64,000 nt of DNA from Eucommia ulmoides (Eukaryota; Streptophyta; Magnoliopsida; Garryales; Eucommiaceae). The position numbers and the translations under genes are program-made. Under the pieces are notes generated by a model, which was given only the letters and a program-made list of their open reading frames with translations, was not told the origin of the DNA and did not search any database. The stretch is from assembly GCA_016647705.1 (NCBI GenBank), contig CM028328.1, forward strand, positions 36,928,501 through 36,992,500. Direction: 5' to 3'. Shown one piece after another: positions 22,502-33,882 of this stretch; the first letter of the stretch is position 1, and each line of letters opens with the position of its first letter.

Positions 22502-23896
22502 CGTACCCCGATTTTCACATGTATAAATAAATAATAAGCATTATTTGGGAAAAGAAAAGATAAGGGATTTTTTGAACCTGTTGGTTTTCTTATAAAACTA
22601 CTTAGGCTAACTTTAGAAAAATTAAATCACCACCTAGAATTGAGTTAAAATGGTCTGCTAGGTCATCAGATTTTTAATAGAACAATTTTAAAAGGTCCTA
22701 AGTAAACTTTATCTCCAAAAGCACGGTCCAACTAAATATTCATTTTAAAGAGTTTGGGGTCGGTTATGTTGGGAAAATGTGTTAGGCACCCCAAGACGCC
22801 CATTTAGAAATGGTACCTCATGTTCAATTAAGTCAAATTAGTTTAAGTCTAAATGTTTTATTTTATTTTGAGATGTTTTCTATTTTATTAAGGGAAACAA
22901 ATGCATCGCATTTTTCTATTGATTAGACTTATAGTTATGTGTGTTAATTTAACATGTTAAAATGAGTTTTTAAAATAAATATTTATGTGGATCAATTGAG
23001 AAATGAATGAGGCTAAGTAAAACAAAAATTTCAAAAATCGGCTTAGTTACCAGTTACCAGTTGACCAAAAAAAGACAGACAGTTAGAGGGACAGTTTTTA
23101 GATAAGGGCCGGTCAACCACCTATCTACCCAGCCAACTGACAGACGATGAGATAAATTGGCATATTAGGGTTTTCGCATCTCATCTCCTTTCATATTCTC
23201 TCCGAAATTCCAAGTGGTAAAACCATCCATACTCATAGATTTTCAAGAAATCTGCATCCAAAAGGCTAGATCTGGTGATTATTGTGAATATTGAATGAAG
23301 GGTCTCGCGAATTTGGAAGAAAGTTGTTCAGTTTGAAGATTTTTTCGTCTTTTGGCAGTTTTTCTTTCTAAATCTCATTATACTTCGCTAAGATCAAGAT
23401 CTATCTCTTGATTTACTATATTATTTTATAAATCTTCACCTCTATACTCTTGATATTTTGAAATCTCTCAAATGGTACTAAATCGTAGGGGGTAGTTCTA
23501 GCAAGTCATTTTACAAAAAAATATTCTTAAACCTTGTAGATCAAGTCATATATCAAAATGATTGTAGTAATAGGAAAGTGTTATGGGCTAGGACTATAGA
23601 TTTTATCGATCTTTCATCCTATGGTATTGATATATTGTACAAATTCAAGAAGTTAGGATGGAATAAGTTCCTTGTTTAGAGCAAAACTTGTTTAGTCATT
23701 GGATGAAATTGTTTATTGTAACTTTCACATTGTTGGGGATAAATTTTGTTCCGATGTAAATGGAATTAAAATTGAAATATGTCATGAAAAGTTTACATCT
23801 ATTCTAAATTTAAAGAGACGAACGATCAACCGTAAGAATTCTCTATCATGGCTACAACGAAATACATATATTAAGTAAATGCGTGAAGAATTGGAA
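22502..23896. repeat. LTR-like sequence with a TGACGTACCCC terminus
   Basis: TGACGTACCCCG at 22502 abruptly follows gag. Further in, GTTAGGCACCCCAAGACGCC (22780-22800) is a signature block of Tat/Ogre-type LTRs. Related copies are at 36990-37080 and, reversed, at 54530-54590. The 23000-23896 part has no coding domain and its right boundary is unclear. It may be one LTR plus leader. Orientation is unresolved. Confidence 0.45.
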
Positions 23897-24196
23897 TGTA
23901 ATACTCCTAAAATTTGTATTTTTGAAAATATTATTTTATATAAGTTTAATATTTTTAGAATTGTTTTGCAAATTTATGGTATAAATAATATTTGGTAATT
24001 TTTGGGAGTTAAAGGTTAATTTTAATTAACTTTTAATAGTTTTGGGACTACAGTGTTATTTAAAATATATTTTTAAGAGTTTTATGATATAATAATATTT
24101 TCATTATTTTAAGGGGATCTTAGTGTAAATAATTAAATAAATAAGTAATGAAAGGCTAATAAGGTTTCCTTCCTAAGGAAGAAAACCCAATTAAGC

Positions 24197-24231
<35 letters not shown>

Positions 24232-24376
24232 TCATATTATGTGTACACGTGTGTGTTCATGTTAATAATAATAATATAATATACCTATATATTAGATATG
24301 TGTTGAGATCAATATATAGGGAGAGACCATATATTATATAAGGGTTTTCATGAGAGAAAGGGGAACGAGAGCCGTG

Positions 24377-24414
<38 letters not shown>

Positions 24415-25189
24415 GAAGGTTTTGAGTATTTCGTTTTGGATTTCGGCTAAGATTTCAAGTAGAATTTCTTACTCTTTTAATATATGTATTTAATCTGATT
24501 TATGTTATTATTGTGGACGAACTATTACTATTAATTTTCTTGAAATAATTATGATTATGTAAAAATTATGTGAGACACGTGTTTATGTGTTTATTTGTTA
24601 TATTGATTGGATATACGTATTAAAGGCGTTAAAATTCTACTGAGCGTTGAATCACAACCCCACAGTTTTGATTGTAGAACCGGTAAGAATGAAATGGCGA
24701 TATGAATTTTATTTGAATTTCTATTTAATTTGTAATAGTTGCATTTATTATTTACAATTGTAAAATTGACGCGATAAATCAATTATTGGAATCATTGCCG
24801 TTTATTTTGTCAGTAACATTTGTATAAAAATCGTCATTGTTGAATATTATCCATTGATTTCACGATTTAGGAATCAATTACAATTGAAATGTATAGCAAT
24901 AATGATGATTTAGGATGAAATAATAATCATAAGCATTATGGTGGCCCAGTTTGAATATTATCCATCCATTTGATATTTGATAATTTGATTCCATGATATT
25001 TCAAAGTAGTAATTATATTTGATAATTTACTTCCATGATATTGGATAATTATATTTGAATATAATTATGGCCGTCGCATTGTAAAATTTCTCAGATTTAT
25101 GAATAATGAAATATTGGTTGTTTGGTTTTGGTATTAATTTCTCCAGGGGGAGAAACCGCGTGACGGCCCTAGAAAATCGGGTCGTTACA
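23897..25189 (+). repeat. Left LTR of the Tekay-type element
   Basis: 1293 bp with TG...CA ends. It contains CA/TA microsatellites (24196-24230, 24379-24411) whose lengths differ from those of the right LTR. Confidence 0.92.
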
Positions 25190-25205
25190 GAGTGGTATAA
25201 GAGCA
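25190..25205 (+). other. Primer-binding site, iMet type
   Basis: GAGTGGTATAAGAGCA directly follows LTR 1 and differs from the canonical TGGTATCAGAGC at one base. Confidence 0.8.
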
Positions 25206-26299
25206 AGTTTACAACTACCGTAGGTTTGGGTTATGGTATCCATTATTCATAATAAGCAAAGTAATACTTAAAAAAATGAAAAACTCTGATATAAGGTCGT
25301 CAATGCTGTGACAATTTTGCTAGAATAGATTTAAAAAAAATAAATAAGGGAAGGGAAATATAAGGAAGCTAGGAAAGATTTATTGAATTTTTTTTTCTTC
25401 GAATTATGGAAATTTCAATAAAAATAATTCCATTAAAAAATTCAATACAATCTGCATAGATTTAACAACATCCTGACATGATTATTGGATTTTCGACAAT
25501 ATTGAGTTCCAGTGATATTTTTGCCCTAAAAGAAGCAACAAACAACAAGGGCAGAGAAGAAAAAAATGTTGATATGAAAAAAATAAAAATAAATGTGGCC
25601 TAGCTGGTTTAGTATTATTCTCCTATTCTTTAGACTTGTGGGGGGTATTGAATTGGGATAAGTCATTATTTTATATGGAAGATATATAGCTCAAAGTGGA
25701 TGAGTTCTAGAGTCAGCTTGTAATTCAGAATATATTGCCAATACAGGACATGATAACTCGTTTTAGTGTCTTAATATGTTATTTTCAAATATCTTATAGC
25801 TCCATTTAGATAGATGGACTTGAATTTAAGAAATTTAAGTATTTTCATTGCAAAAAAATAATATCTTTTCATCAAAGTAAATAGTAGTACCTTTGGAGAA
25901 AAAATAATAATAGTAATAAATAAATAAATAAAGATAAAAAATAAAATTTGCTTTGTTTGTTTTGTTTCCATTAATGGAATAATTGTAGTGTGCTATATTA
26001 AGCCTATAGGATAACAAGATGTACTATGGTGCTTATACATATGTGCAAGGATTGGAGTTTGGTCCATATTTGCATGCATTAATGTCTCCGTTATGTTTTT
26101 GGTGGTTTGACACTTTGCACCCATATATTGTTACCATTATTTCACTTTAGTCTCTACAGTTTCAATTTGAACATATTAATATCTTAGGCGGCGTTTGACT
26201 AATACAACCTACCTCTAATAAGTAAAGTGAGGCTGAGTGAATGTCGTGTTAGTCATGGACCACATGATAAGATTTTGAATTGAAAAGATCGACTTAAAG

Positions 26300-27490
26300 G
26301 TGTTTACTATCTTTTATTTAAATTATCAAATTTTATTTTCGTATTAAATTAGAAAAAAGATGAGTTGATGAAAAGAAACAGTTTTATGATGTTAAATGGA
26401 TCAAGTAAAAATTTTAAAAGTGGAAAAAATTATTTTATTATCCTGTTATGCCATAGTCATCTCGTTAGGAGGGCATGTCCTGCGAGATATGGTTAGTCCT
26501 TACAAGAGGGCATGTCCTGTAGGACGTATGTTGATATGTTGCATGAGACTTGTCAGAAGGGCAAGTCCTGCAGGTGATTGAATATGTTGTTGATATATTG
26601 AGACCTAACAGGAGGGCAAGCCTTGCAGGTAGTTGATTATGTTGTTGATATGGTAGTTATACCATTATATTGGCTCTTACCATTGGACATATTGAATGGC
26701 CCTGACACTTATAGCAACCTTAGATTGGACAGTTGTATAGGTTACAACACTGTTGTAACTCCCGATCTTGAGGTAAAACGATCCTATGGCTAGTAGGAAA
26801 GTATGTTTTGGGTATTTTATTATATAAACAATGATTTGATTGGTTGATTTTTATTCAGTTGACTTAAATTAAATTATTTTATCATAATGATATTCGTGGG
26901 ATTTTGCTATTGCCCATTATGTGACTATATTCTATTTTGAAAAGTGGTGTTTGATAAATATACTTGATCCATAATTTTTTTTTATATTATGAAGACAACG
27001 TATGCATTGTCTTCTATGTAAATTGTCAAATTATATTTTCGTACTAAAATGTGGAAAAAATGTTTATTAAAATGGATTATTTTATAATGTGATACGGATC
27101 AAGTAAATTTTTAAATGTAGAAAGCGATTTTATTATTCGACTATGCCATAGTCGTTTCGTCAGGAGGGCATGTCTTGCGAGATGTGGTTGGTCCTTACAA
27201 GAGAGCATGTCCTGTAGGACATTATGTTGTAACTTGACAGGAGGGCAAGTCTTTCAGGGTGGTTGATATCTGTTTTTATTGTCGCTGTTGTTGTTGACGA
27301 TGATGATTATCATCATGATATGGTGATTTATACTATGTGTTGGCATCTACCATTGAAGATATTAAATGACATTGACACTGATTGCAACCTTAGATTGCAC
27401 AGATGGATATGTTACAGTACCGTTTTAACTCCCGATCGTGAGGTAAACGATCCTATGGTTAGTAAGAAAGTATGATATTTCATTATATAC
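26300..27490 (+). repeat. Internal tandem duplication (about 500-700 bp units)
   Basis: Segments near 26310-26820 and 27020-27490 share a series of blocks in the same order: TTTTCGTA(T/C)TAAA, CCATAGTC, GGAGGGCATGTC, GTCCTTACAAGAG, TACCATTG, CTCCCGATC and ACGATCCTATGG. The same blocks are found once in the 40414-42981 LTR. Confidence 0.85.
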
Positions 27491-27923
27491 AAGAGAGTTG
27501 GCCAGTTAATTTAAATTCGAATATTCAATTTTGATGATATTTTATTGGCATTCTGATATTACCACGTAAGTGGCTACATATATACATATTGTTGAAAAGT
27601 AGATTTTGATAAAAAAAAATATTTGATCCATAAAAGTGTTTTTGTATTATGAAGACAGTATATCGATAAAATGTTTAGATAGATATTGGTCCACTACTAG
27701 CAATAGGTAGGATCAGAGTGTAGGATGATTGTTGAAATTTTCTTGGAAACTTTAAATAAACATTGTTGCAATATTTATCAGAATAGCGCAACAGAAACGT
27801 GGTTGTGATTTTCAGTTATTATTGGTTAACCGAGAGTAACTAACATGATAGTGCGGTGCGATTCTGAATTATTATTGTTTGAACAAAATTTCGGGGACGA
27901 AATTTATTTAAGGGGGGGTAGAT

Positions 27924-28460
27924 TGTAACACTCCCAAAATTTGTATTTTTGAAAATATAATTTTATATAAGTTTAATATTTTTAGAATTGTTTTGCAAAT
28001 TAATGGTATAAATAATATTTGATAATTTTGGGGAGTTAAAAGTTAATTTTAATTGGCTTTTAATAGTTTTAGGACTACTGTGTTATTTAAAATATACTTT
28101 TAAGAGTTTTAGGATATAATTAATATATTTTATTTTATTTTATTTTAAGGGGGATCTTAGTGTGAATAATTAAATAAATAAGTAAATGAAAGGCTAATAA
28201 GGTTTCTGTCCTAACGAAAGAAACCCAATTAAGCCCCCCCCATATATATTTTCATCCTATGTGTACATGTGTGTGTGTTCCTATTAATAATAATAATAAA
28301 ATATACCTATATATTAGATATGTGTTGAGATCAATATATAGGGGGGACCATATATTATATAAGGGTTTTTACGAGAGAAAAGGGAATGAGAGCCGCATAA
28401 TATATATACCATATATTATATAAGGGTTTTTATGAGAGAAAAGGGAATGAGAGCCACAGA

Positions 28461-28491
<31 letters not shown>

Positions 28492-29188
28492 GATTTCAGC
28501 TAGGATTTATGTTACTATTGTGGACGAACTATTACTATTAATTTTCTTGAAATAATTATGGTTGTGTGAAAATTATGTAAGATACGTGTTTATGTGTTTA
28601 TTTGTTATATTGATTGGATACACGTATTAAAGGGGTTAAAATTCTACTTAGCGTTGGCTCATAACCTCACAGTTTTGATTGCAAGGCCAGTGAGAATGAA
28701 ACGGCGCTAAAAAAATTATTTGAATTTTTATTTAATTTATAATAATTGCATTTATTATTTACAGTTGTAAAATTAACGCGATAAATCAATTATTAGAATT
28801 ATCGCCATTTATTTTGTCGGTAACATTTGTATAAAAATCGTCACTGTTGAATATTATCCATTGATTTCACGATTTAGGAATCAATTACAGTATAGCAATA
28901 ATGACGATTTAGGATGAAATAATAATCATAAGCATTATGGAGGTCTAGTCTGAATATTATCCATCCATTTGATATTTGATAATTTGATTCCATGATATTT
29001 CAAAGTGGTAATTATATTTGATAATTTAATTCCATGATATTGGATAATTATATTTGAATATAATTATGGTTGTCGCATTGTAAAATTTCTTGGATTTATG
29101 AATAATAAAATATTGGTCATTCGATTTTGGTATTAATTTCTCCAAAGGGAGAAACCGCATGGCGACCTTGGAAAACCTGGTCGTTACA
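27924..29188 (+). repeat. Right LTR of the Tekay-type element
   Basis: 1265 bp, a close copy of 23897-25189. It is preceded by the polypurine tract AAGGGGGGGTAGAT (27910-27923). Confidence 0.92.
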
Positions 29189-29435
29189 TGGAAACTGTTG
29201 ACTTTAGGGCCTCATTGTTAGATCTTTAAAAGCGTCTTTTCCCCGTTACATCTTCTTCAAATTTTTCTAGTTTCAATTGATGAAAAATGTGCAAACCATT
29301 GTATGAATGATACCCCTATTCTCAATATGAATATTGTTTAATCAATAGGTTATGAAATTATGGATAATCGTCAAGATGAAGACATTAAAGATGAAGATGA
29401 CATGATTATTCTCAATAATGAAGAGAAAGCTTGAC
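29189..29435 (+). pseudogene. Fragment of Tat/Ogre-type pol leader
   Basis: A short frame reads MNDTPILNMNI and then an acidic run DEDIKDEDDMIILNNEEKA. This resembles the segment between protease and RT of Tat/Ogre elements. It is cut on the left by the Tekay-type element and on the right by the TGACACGCCC terminus at 29436. The match is weak because the fragment is small. Confidence 0.35.
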
Positions 29436-29682
29436 ACGCCCTGAATATCACTTGCGAATGACAACACCGACCGAGTGCCGACGTTATAATTCAAAATCCC
29501 CTTAATTTTTTAAAATAACTTATCCTTTAGAAAGTGCTTTTGGATAACCTTTATTTTTTAAAACAATTTAATAAAAAACAACTTCAAGGGATTTTCTAGG
29601 CGTCGATTTTGAACTAATTTATTTGGGCCGAATTTTATAAAAGATTTGGAGCCGACACCTAGCATTGATTTTGAAAGGTTTC
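29436..29682 (-). repeat. Tat/Ogre-type LTR, 3' terminal piece
   Basis: On the minus strand it ends GGGCGTGTCA. GGGATTTTCTAGGCGTC and GGAGCCGACACCTAGCAT are shared, in reverse complement, with the end of the 51744-54924 LTR. It is interrupted by the Athila-like element at 29683 and resumes at 36895. Confidence 0.55.
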
Positions 29683-31183
29683 TGAAAGGTGTGAAAAACC
29701 TATTTATTTCGAAACCGAATTTATTAGTTTTCAAGCTTTTTAGTTATATTTAATTGTGTTTTAGTTTGTTTTGGTGTAAAACAGGTGAAGGGACGTTAAA
29801 GGGTGATAAACAAGTGAAAATAGTAGAGAAACGGTGAAGAAAATGTGAAAAATAGGGTTTCAGTGAATGAAGACCACCGCCTAGGCGGAAAAGAGGCAGA
29901 ATGTTGGAGTGCTGAAGGGCTGAACCACCGCCTAGGTGAGAAAACCACCGTCTAGGTGAGAAAAGATTAGAATGTTGTGCCAGCAGCCACCGCCTAGGCG
30001 GAGAAACCACCGCCTAAGCGAAGATCCGACAGAAACTTAAACCGACTTAAGCCACTGCCTAAGCGGTGAACCACCGCTTAGGCGGTGACACTCTGCACAG
30101 AAATATCTATTTTCAGATATATTGAAGATATTTTCCAAACCTTGCCTATTAAACCCTTTTCTCCCCTAACTCCCTAGAAACCTTAGACACTAGAGATGAG
30201 GCTTGGTTGATATTTTGAGAGCTTCTTCCACCTTAATTAGGTTTAGGTAATTTAGGAAGTAGATTAGATTAGTTTAGGAGGTGTTCTTGGCCAATCATTA
30301 AAGAGCTAGAAGAGGAAGTTCATTAATGGAGAAGAGGAAGCTCGGGAGGATTGTTCTTTGGCGAAAGTGGACTACTCCACTTTGAGATTTGGCTTTTTTT
30401 CCCTTGTTTCCAACTTTGTATTTAATGTTTATTTTTGATATTGATGATCTCCTCTTGATTTAATGTTGTATTGGCTAAGAACATGTTAGTGTAATTAAAT
30501 ATTAGTTAGGGAAATGTTTAGTTGTGTAAATACTCGTTTGATTTAATATATGTTTATTTAACGGTTGTTGCTTTTAAGTCGGATTGTGTTTGTCATTTTA
30601 TGACGATCTTAGTATGCTTGTTATGGTATTAGGGTTGGATTTGAGAATCTAGGGTTTGATACTTGGGAGAGGTAACCCTGGATTCGGACTAGGGTAAACA
30701 CATCATTACGACCTAATGACCCGGGAGGGCGTTAGTTAGTGTGCAATCGATGACGTTGGGTCAAGACTCATGCATCCTAGAGTCGTTAAGACATTGAGGG
30801 AGACCTCTTCATTGACACGAAGTCACGTATTCCCCCGTCTTACACTCGGAAGAGGTGGCGAAGGAGTTTACGAACCGAGATTGTCGGATACCTAAACTCT
30901 GTTATTGTTAACTGAACGAAATCAAACATGTATTAAGTGAACGAAATCAATCCCTAATTAATCAACTTAGTTAAGATTAACCCACTAATTGTAGTTTAAC
31001 TTAGTTTAATTTTAAATCATGTCTTTCATCGTCAGGATAACATGAGACTACATAAATTGCGGTATTCAATTATTCACACTTTTCTCTGTGGGAACGATAT
31101 TTGATCTTCAAGATCCACTATATTAAAACTTAGATCTCGTATACTTGCGAGAGTAAGTAGCGGCGTGTTTCACGCCCCTACCA
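29683..31183 (+). repeat. Left LTR of the Athila-like element
   Basis: 1501 bp. Its U3 part contains a palindrome cluster at 29870-30092, just upstream of a TATA-like GCCTATTAAACCC (about 30145). Confidence 0.93.
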
Positions 31184-31187
31184 AGTT

Positions 31188-31340
31188 TTTGGCGCTATTG
31201 CCGAGGATTAGTGTGAATTTTATTGAATATTGCAAGAGATACGCGGTAACGGCTCAGGACTTAAGTTTTAAATAGGAAAAGCAAATGTATCGTATTCTAG
31301 TCCCGTCAACGCACCAAGTTTTTGGTGCCGTTGCCGGGGA
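31188..31340 (+). other. Duplicated primer-binding site region
   Basis: TTTGGCGCTATTGCCGAGGA (31188-31207) adjoins the LTR. A second copy, TTTGGTGCCGTTGCCGGGGA (31321-31340), lies about 130 bp downstream, preceded by CACCAAG and followed by TTAGTGTGAATTTT as in the first. The second fits the tRNA-Asp consensus better. Confidence 0.75.
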
Positions 31341-31376
31341 TTAGTGTGAATTTTAAGTTGATATTCCGAAGAAACG

Positions 31377-31568
31377 ATGAAGAAGGTTGGAATTCTTAAT
31401 TTTCAATCCCGAGATCGAGCTTATGTTGAAAATGATAAGGACAGAGAGAAGACACCAACTTCAAGCAATGATCTTGATCCAACTAAGCATTTGAGCCCAA
31501 ATTCCTTGTCTATGGAGAATTTTGGTGAAAAATACTTAGCAACACGAAAGTCTAGCTGGGGACGGTAA
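31377..31568 (+). CDS. Short open frame after the Athila-like primer site, unknown
   Basis: 63 codons, charged, without a recognised domain. Its position right after the primer site is where gag would start in an intact element, so it may be a gag leftover. There is no similarity I can name. It could equally be chance. Confidence 0.2.
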   Translation: MKKVGILNFQSRDRAYVENDKDREKTPTSSNDLDPTKHLSPNSLSMENFGEKYLATRKSSWGR

Positions 31569-31825
31569 CTCAAGCGCTACTTTTTTTTGAAATGAAACTT
31601 AGGGTATCAAATTACCTGATTTTTGTTACTATTTATTTGATTATTTATTCCTTTTGGAAGCCGGCATGGCTTCAGAACGTGTTCGGAAGTGAATTTAGGA
31701 GTATGGACGCTTGGGGAAGTGTTTCACATTAAACACGTTGAACAAGCGAAGTGAAAATGTACGGGGTGGAGCTGTATTTTGAAAAATTTGAGAAAAACAT
31801 AAAAGTAGGAGCTACAGGCCCACCG

Positions 31826-32105
31826 CTTAGGCGGTAAAAATACAAGTTGTGTGTTTTTCAGCAAAAACGGCCCACCGCCTAAGCGGTGAACCACCGCTTA
31901 GGCGGTAAAAATACAAGATGCAACAAATTTTGAAAATATGCTCCACCGCCTAGGCAGAGAAACCACCACCTAGGTGGATTAGCAGCAGAACAAAATGTTT
32001 TCACAATGGTGTAATTTCGCTTAGGTGAAAAAAACCACCACCTAGGCGAAATTTTGTCAGAAGGTTTGATTTTAAAGAAAAGGGCTCCACCGCCTAAGCG
32101 GTGGA
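31826..32105 (+). repeat. Cluster of CCGCCTAGGCGG-type palindromes upstream of the transposon-protein frame
   Basis: At least six palindromic or near-palindromic units are present. The best is the hairpin 31874-31888 / 31892-31906, with 15-bp perfect arms ACCGCCTAAGCGGTG and its complement and a 3-base loop. The same motif fills the U3 of both LTRs of this element. Confidence 0.9.
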
Positions 32106-32371
32106 CCTTCTGCAGTTAAAAATAACCCGCTCGTTCAAAATTGAAATCGCAAGGTTCCCTCCCCAAAAATCCTCCACATTCTCTCTAAAACCTCACTTCC
32201 AAACTGTTCCAATACTCAAAACTCATCCTTCCATTACCAAAAGTATTCATTTCCATCACGATTCAACCTCCAAGAATCGGATCTCTACCCCTATTTCCAA
32301 AAAATTAGGGTTTTTGCGTGAAAGGTGCGATTTCTTCATTCTCTTTCGATTGGACCATTAATTCTCAACAA

Positions 32372-32730
32372 GTAAGTTTCTTTTACTTTACATTTAGTCT
32401 AGTTGTTGAAATTATTGGTTGGTTTGCATGATTATATCAAAGAAATCATTGGATTTTGAAATTTTGACCAAAACCCCTTAACCCTATTTTCGCAATTCCG
32501 AAGTTCTATGGGTTTTTGGTTTGTTTCTTGGTGATGAGCATGTTTAATTGGATTGGTTGAGTATGTGAACTAAGATAGGATGTCACATTTGTGAAATTTG
32601 TTTGAAAAATTCAAATGGGTGTTCGTTTTGGGATGTATGTGTTCTTGACAAAGTGATTAGGGAGGTTTATGGTTTTCAATTGTTCATATATGATGAGGTT
32701 GTATTGGTTTTTTGTGATTGTGATTATTAG
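32372..32730 (+). other. Probable 5' UTR intron of the transposon-protein frame
   Basis: The donor GTAAGTTTC (32372) and the acceptor GATTATTAG (ending 32730) bracket an AT-rich 359-bp segment. The ATG of the frame follows three bases after the acceptor (GAAATG). The second copy of this gene type at 45694 has the same TAG-GAAATG junction. Confidence 0.55.
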
Positions 32731-32733
32731 GAA

Positions 32734-33882
32734 ATGTTGAAGAGGATAGCAAAGAAGAGGGCGAGAGGAGAAGGGTCGAGCTCGCAACCCAGGGTGCCGA
32801 CCGACGTTGACTACGATGCCACCCATTTTGTGTCAAAACAAGCGGAGGAGCACTTCAAAGAACACGAAAAATATCATACCTCCATACGTCAATGGGGTTT
32901 CGGTCTGATTGAGGATCTCTCGGCGGAATTTCAACGAGAAATTTGAAGCCTCCAATGGGAGCAATTCTGTAAATCGCCACCCCCAAGCAAGGTTGCTTTG
33001 GTCAAAGAATTTTACGCTAATGCTATGGAGGCTATAGACGACCAAACAAGGGTTCGAAATCAGCCTATCATCTTCAGCCCAGATTTTATCAATCATCTAT
33101 TTGGGCTTTCGGCACCGAAGTCCCTTGAAAGCCAAGAACCTACTTTGCATAGGGTCATTGAAAAGATCACATCTGGCGAAGTAAAGTGGAAACACCAGGG
33201 GCCGAATGTCGCTACCTTCTCGGTGAAATGCCTAAAGCCAATTCCAAAAATCTGGTACCACTTCATTTGTGGAAGTCTCCTACCGACGTCACATCTTTCA
33301 AACGTCTCAAAGGACAGGGAATTTTTGATCTATAAAATTCAAACCAGGCAACCAATCAATGTTGGATTCCTGATCTATTCATCGATCATACATGCTACGA
33401 AGACGGTAAAGGGTGGGCTCTCGTTTCCGTCACTATTGACCCATATTTTCCGACTAGCTGGAGTGACGGTATCTAGGAGAAGCCTGTGTGACCCTATCAT
33501 TCCACTTGATCTATCAAAGATAAACCAGTTGTGAAAGACTGGGGCGCAAGAGGTAGCCGAGCTCGAGCCCGAGCCCGAGCCTGTGGAAGGGGAAGAGCCA
33601 ACAGACGAGACGGCGGGACCTTCTAGAGCCCGAGATGAAAACTCCTAGGAGAGGGTATATAACAAGCTTCAGATCGTCCTCCAAAATCAATATGAGATCA
33701 CTTCTTTCCTAGAGCAATTTTCAAGGCAGCAAGATCGAGTCTAACAGAAGATTTGGGAAGGCTTTGGCCTTGAGATGGGCGATTACCCTCCGATTCCATC
33801 GGTGCCGCCATATCTACTCCAGAGACCATACTCTCCTTCCCAACGTGATGACGGTGATGATTCCTCTTCAGGTGAACAGTAG
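32734..33882 (+). pseudogene. 'Putative plant transposon protein' domain frame in the Athila-like element
   Basis: A single reading frame of 382 codons from the ATG at 32734 to TAG at 33880 has four in-frame stops (32944 TGA, 33532 TGA, 33646 TAG, 33742 TAA) and no frameshift. The N-terminus is basic (KKRARGEGSS). The domain core is recognisable in LVKEFYANAMEAI, VRNQPIIFSPDFINHLFGL, YHFICGSLLPTSH, INVGFLIYSSII and LSFPSLLTHIFRLAGV. The tail is acidic, then proline-rich. Proteins with this domain occur in many plant retroelements and their function is unknown. All four stops can arise by C-to-T change from sense codons (CGA, CAG or CAA), as expected for methylated DNA. It is relatively recently dead. 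Confidence 0.8.

Larger units (their letters stand above)
23897..29188 (+). mobile_element. Tekay-type non-autonomous LTR retrotransposon (5292 bp, TSD TGGAA)
   Basis: LTRs 23897-25189 and 27924-29188 begin TGTAA(T/C)ACTCC and end GTCGTTACA. TGGAA flanks both sides (23892-23896, 29189-29193). The primer site GTGGTATAAGAGCA (iMet) lies right after LTR 1. The 3' end has the chromovirus signature TTTCGGGGACGAAATTTATT then AAGGGGGGG before LTR 2. The 2.7-kb interior has no gag or pol. It consists of two tandem copies of sequence related to Tekay-type LTR arrays. It must have relied on enzymes of an autonomous relative. Confidence 0.9.

Noticed and set aside
22502..29436. Pairing of TGACGTACCCC (22502) and TGACACGCCC (29436) as two LTRs of one element
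   Set aside because: Sequences diverge within a few bases of the termini and no target duplication links them. They are related ends, not a demonstrable pair.
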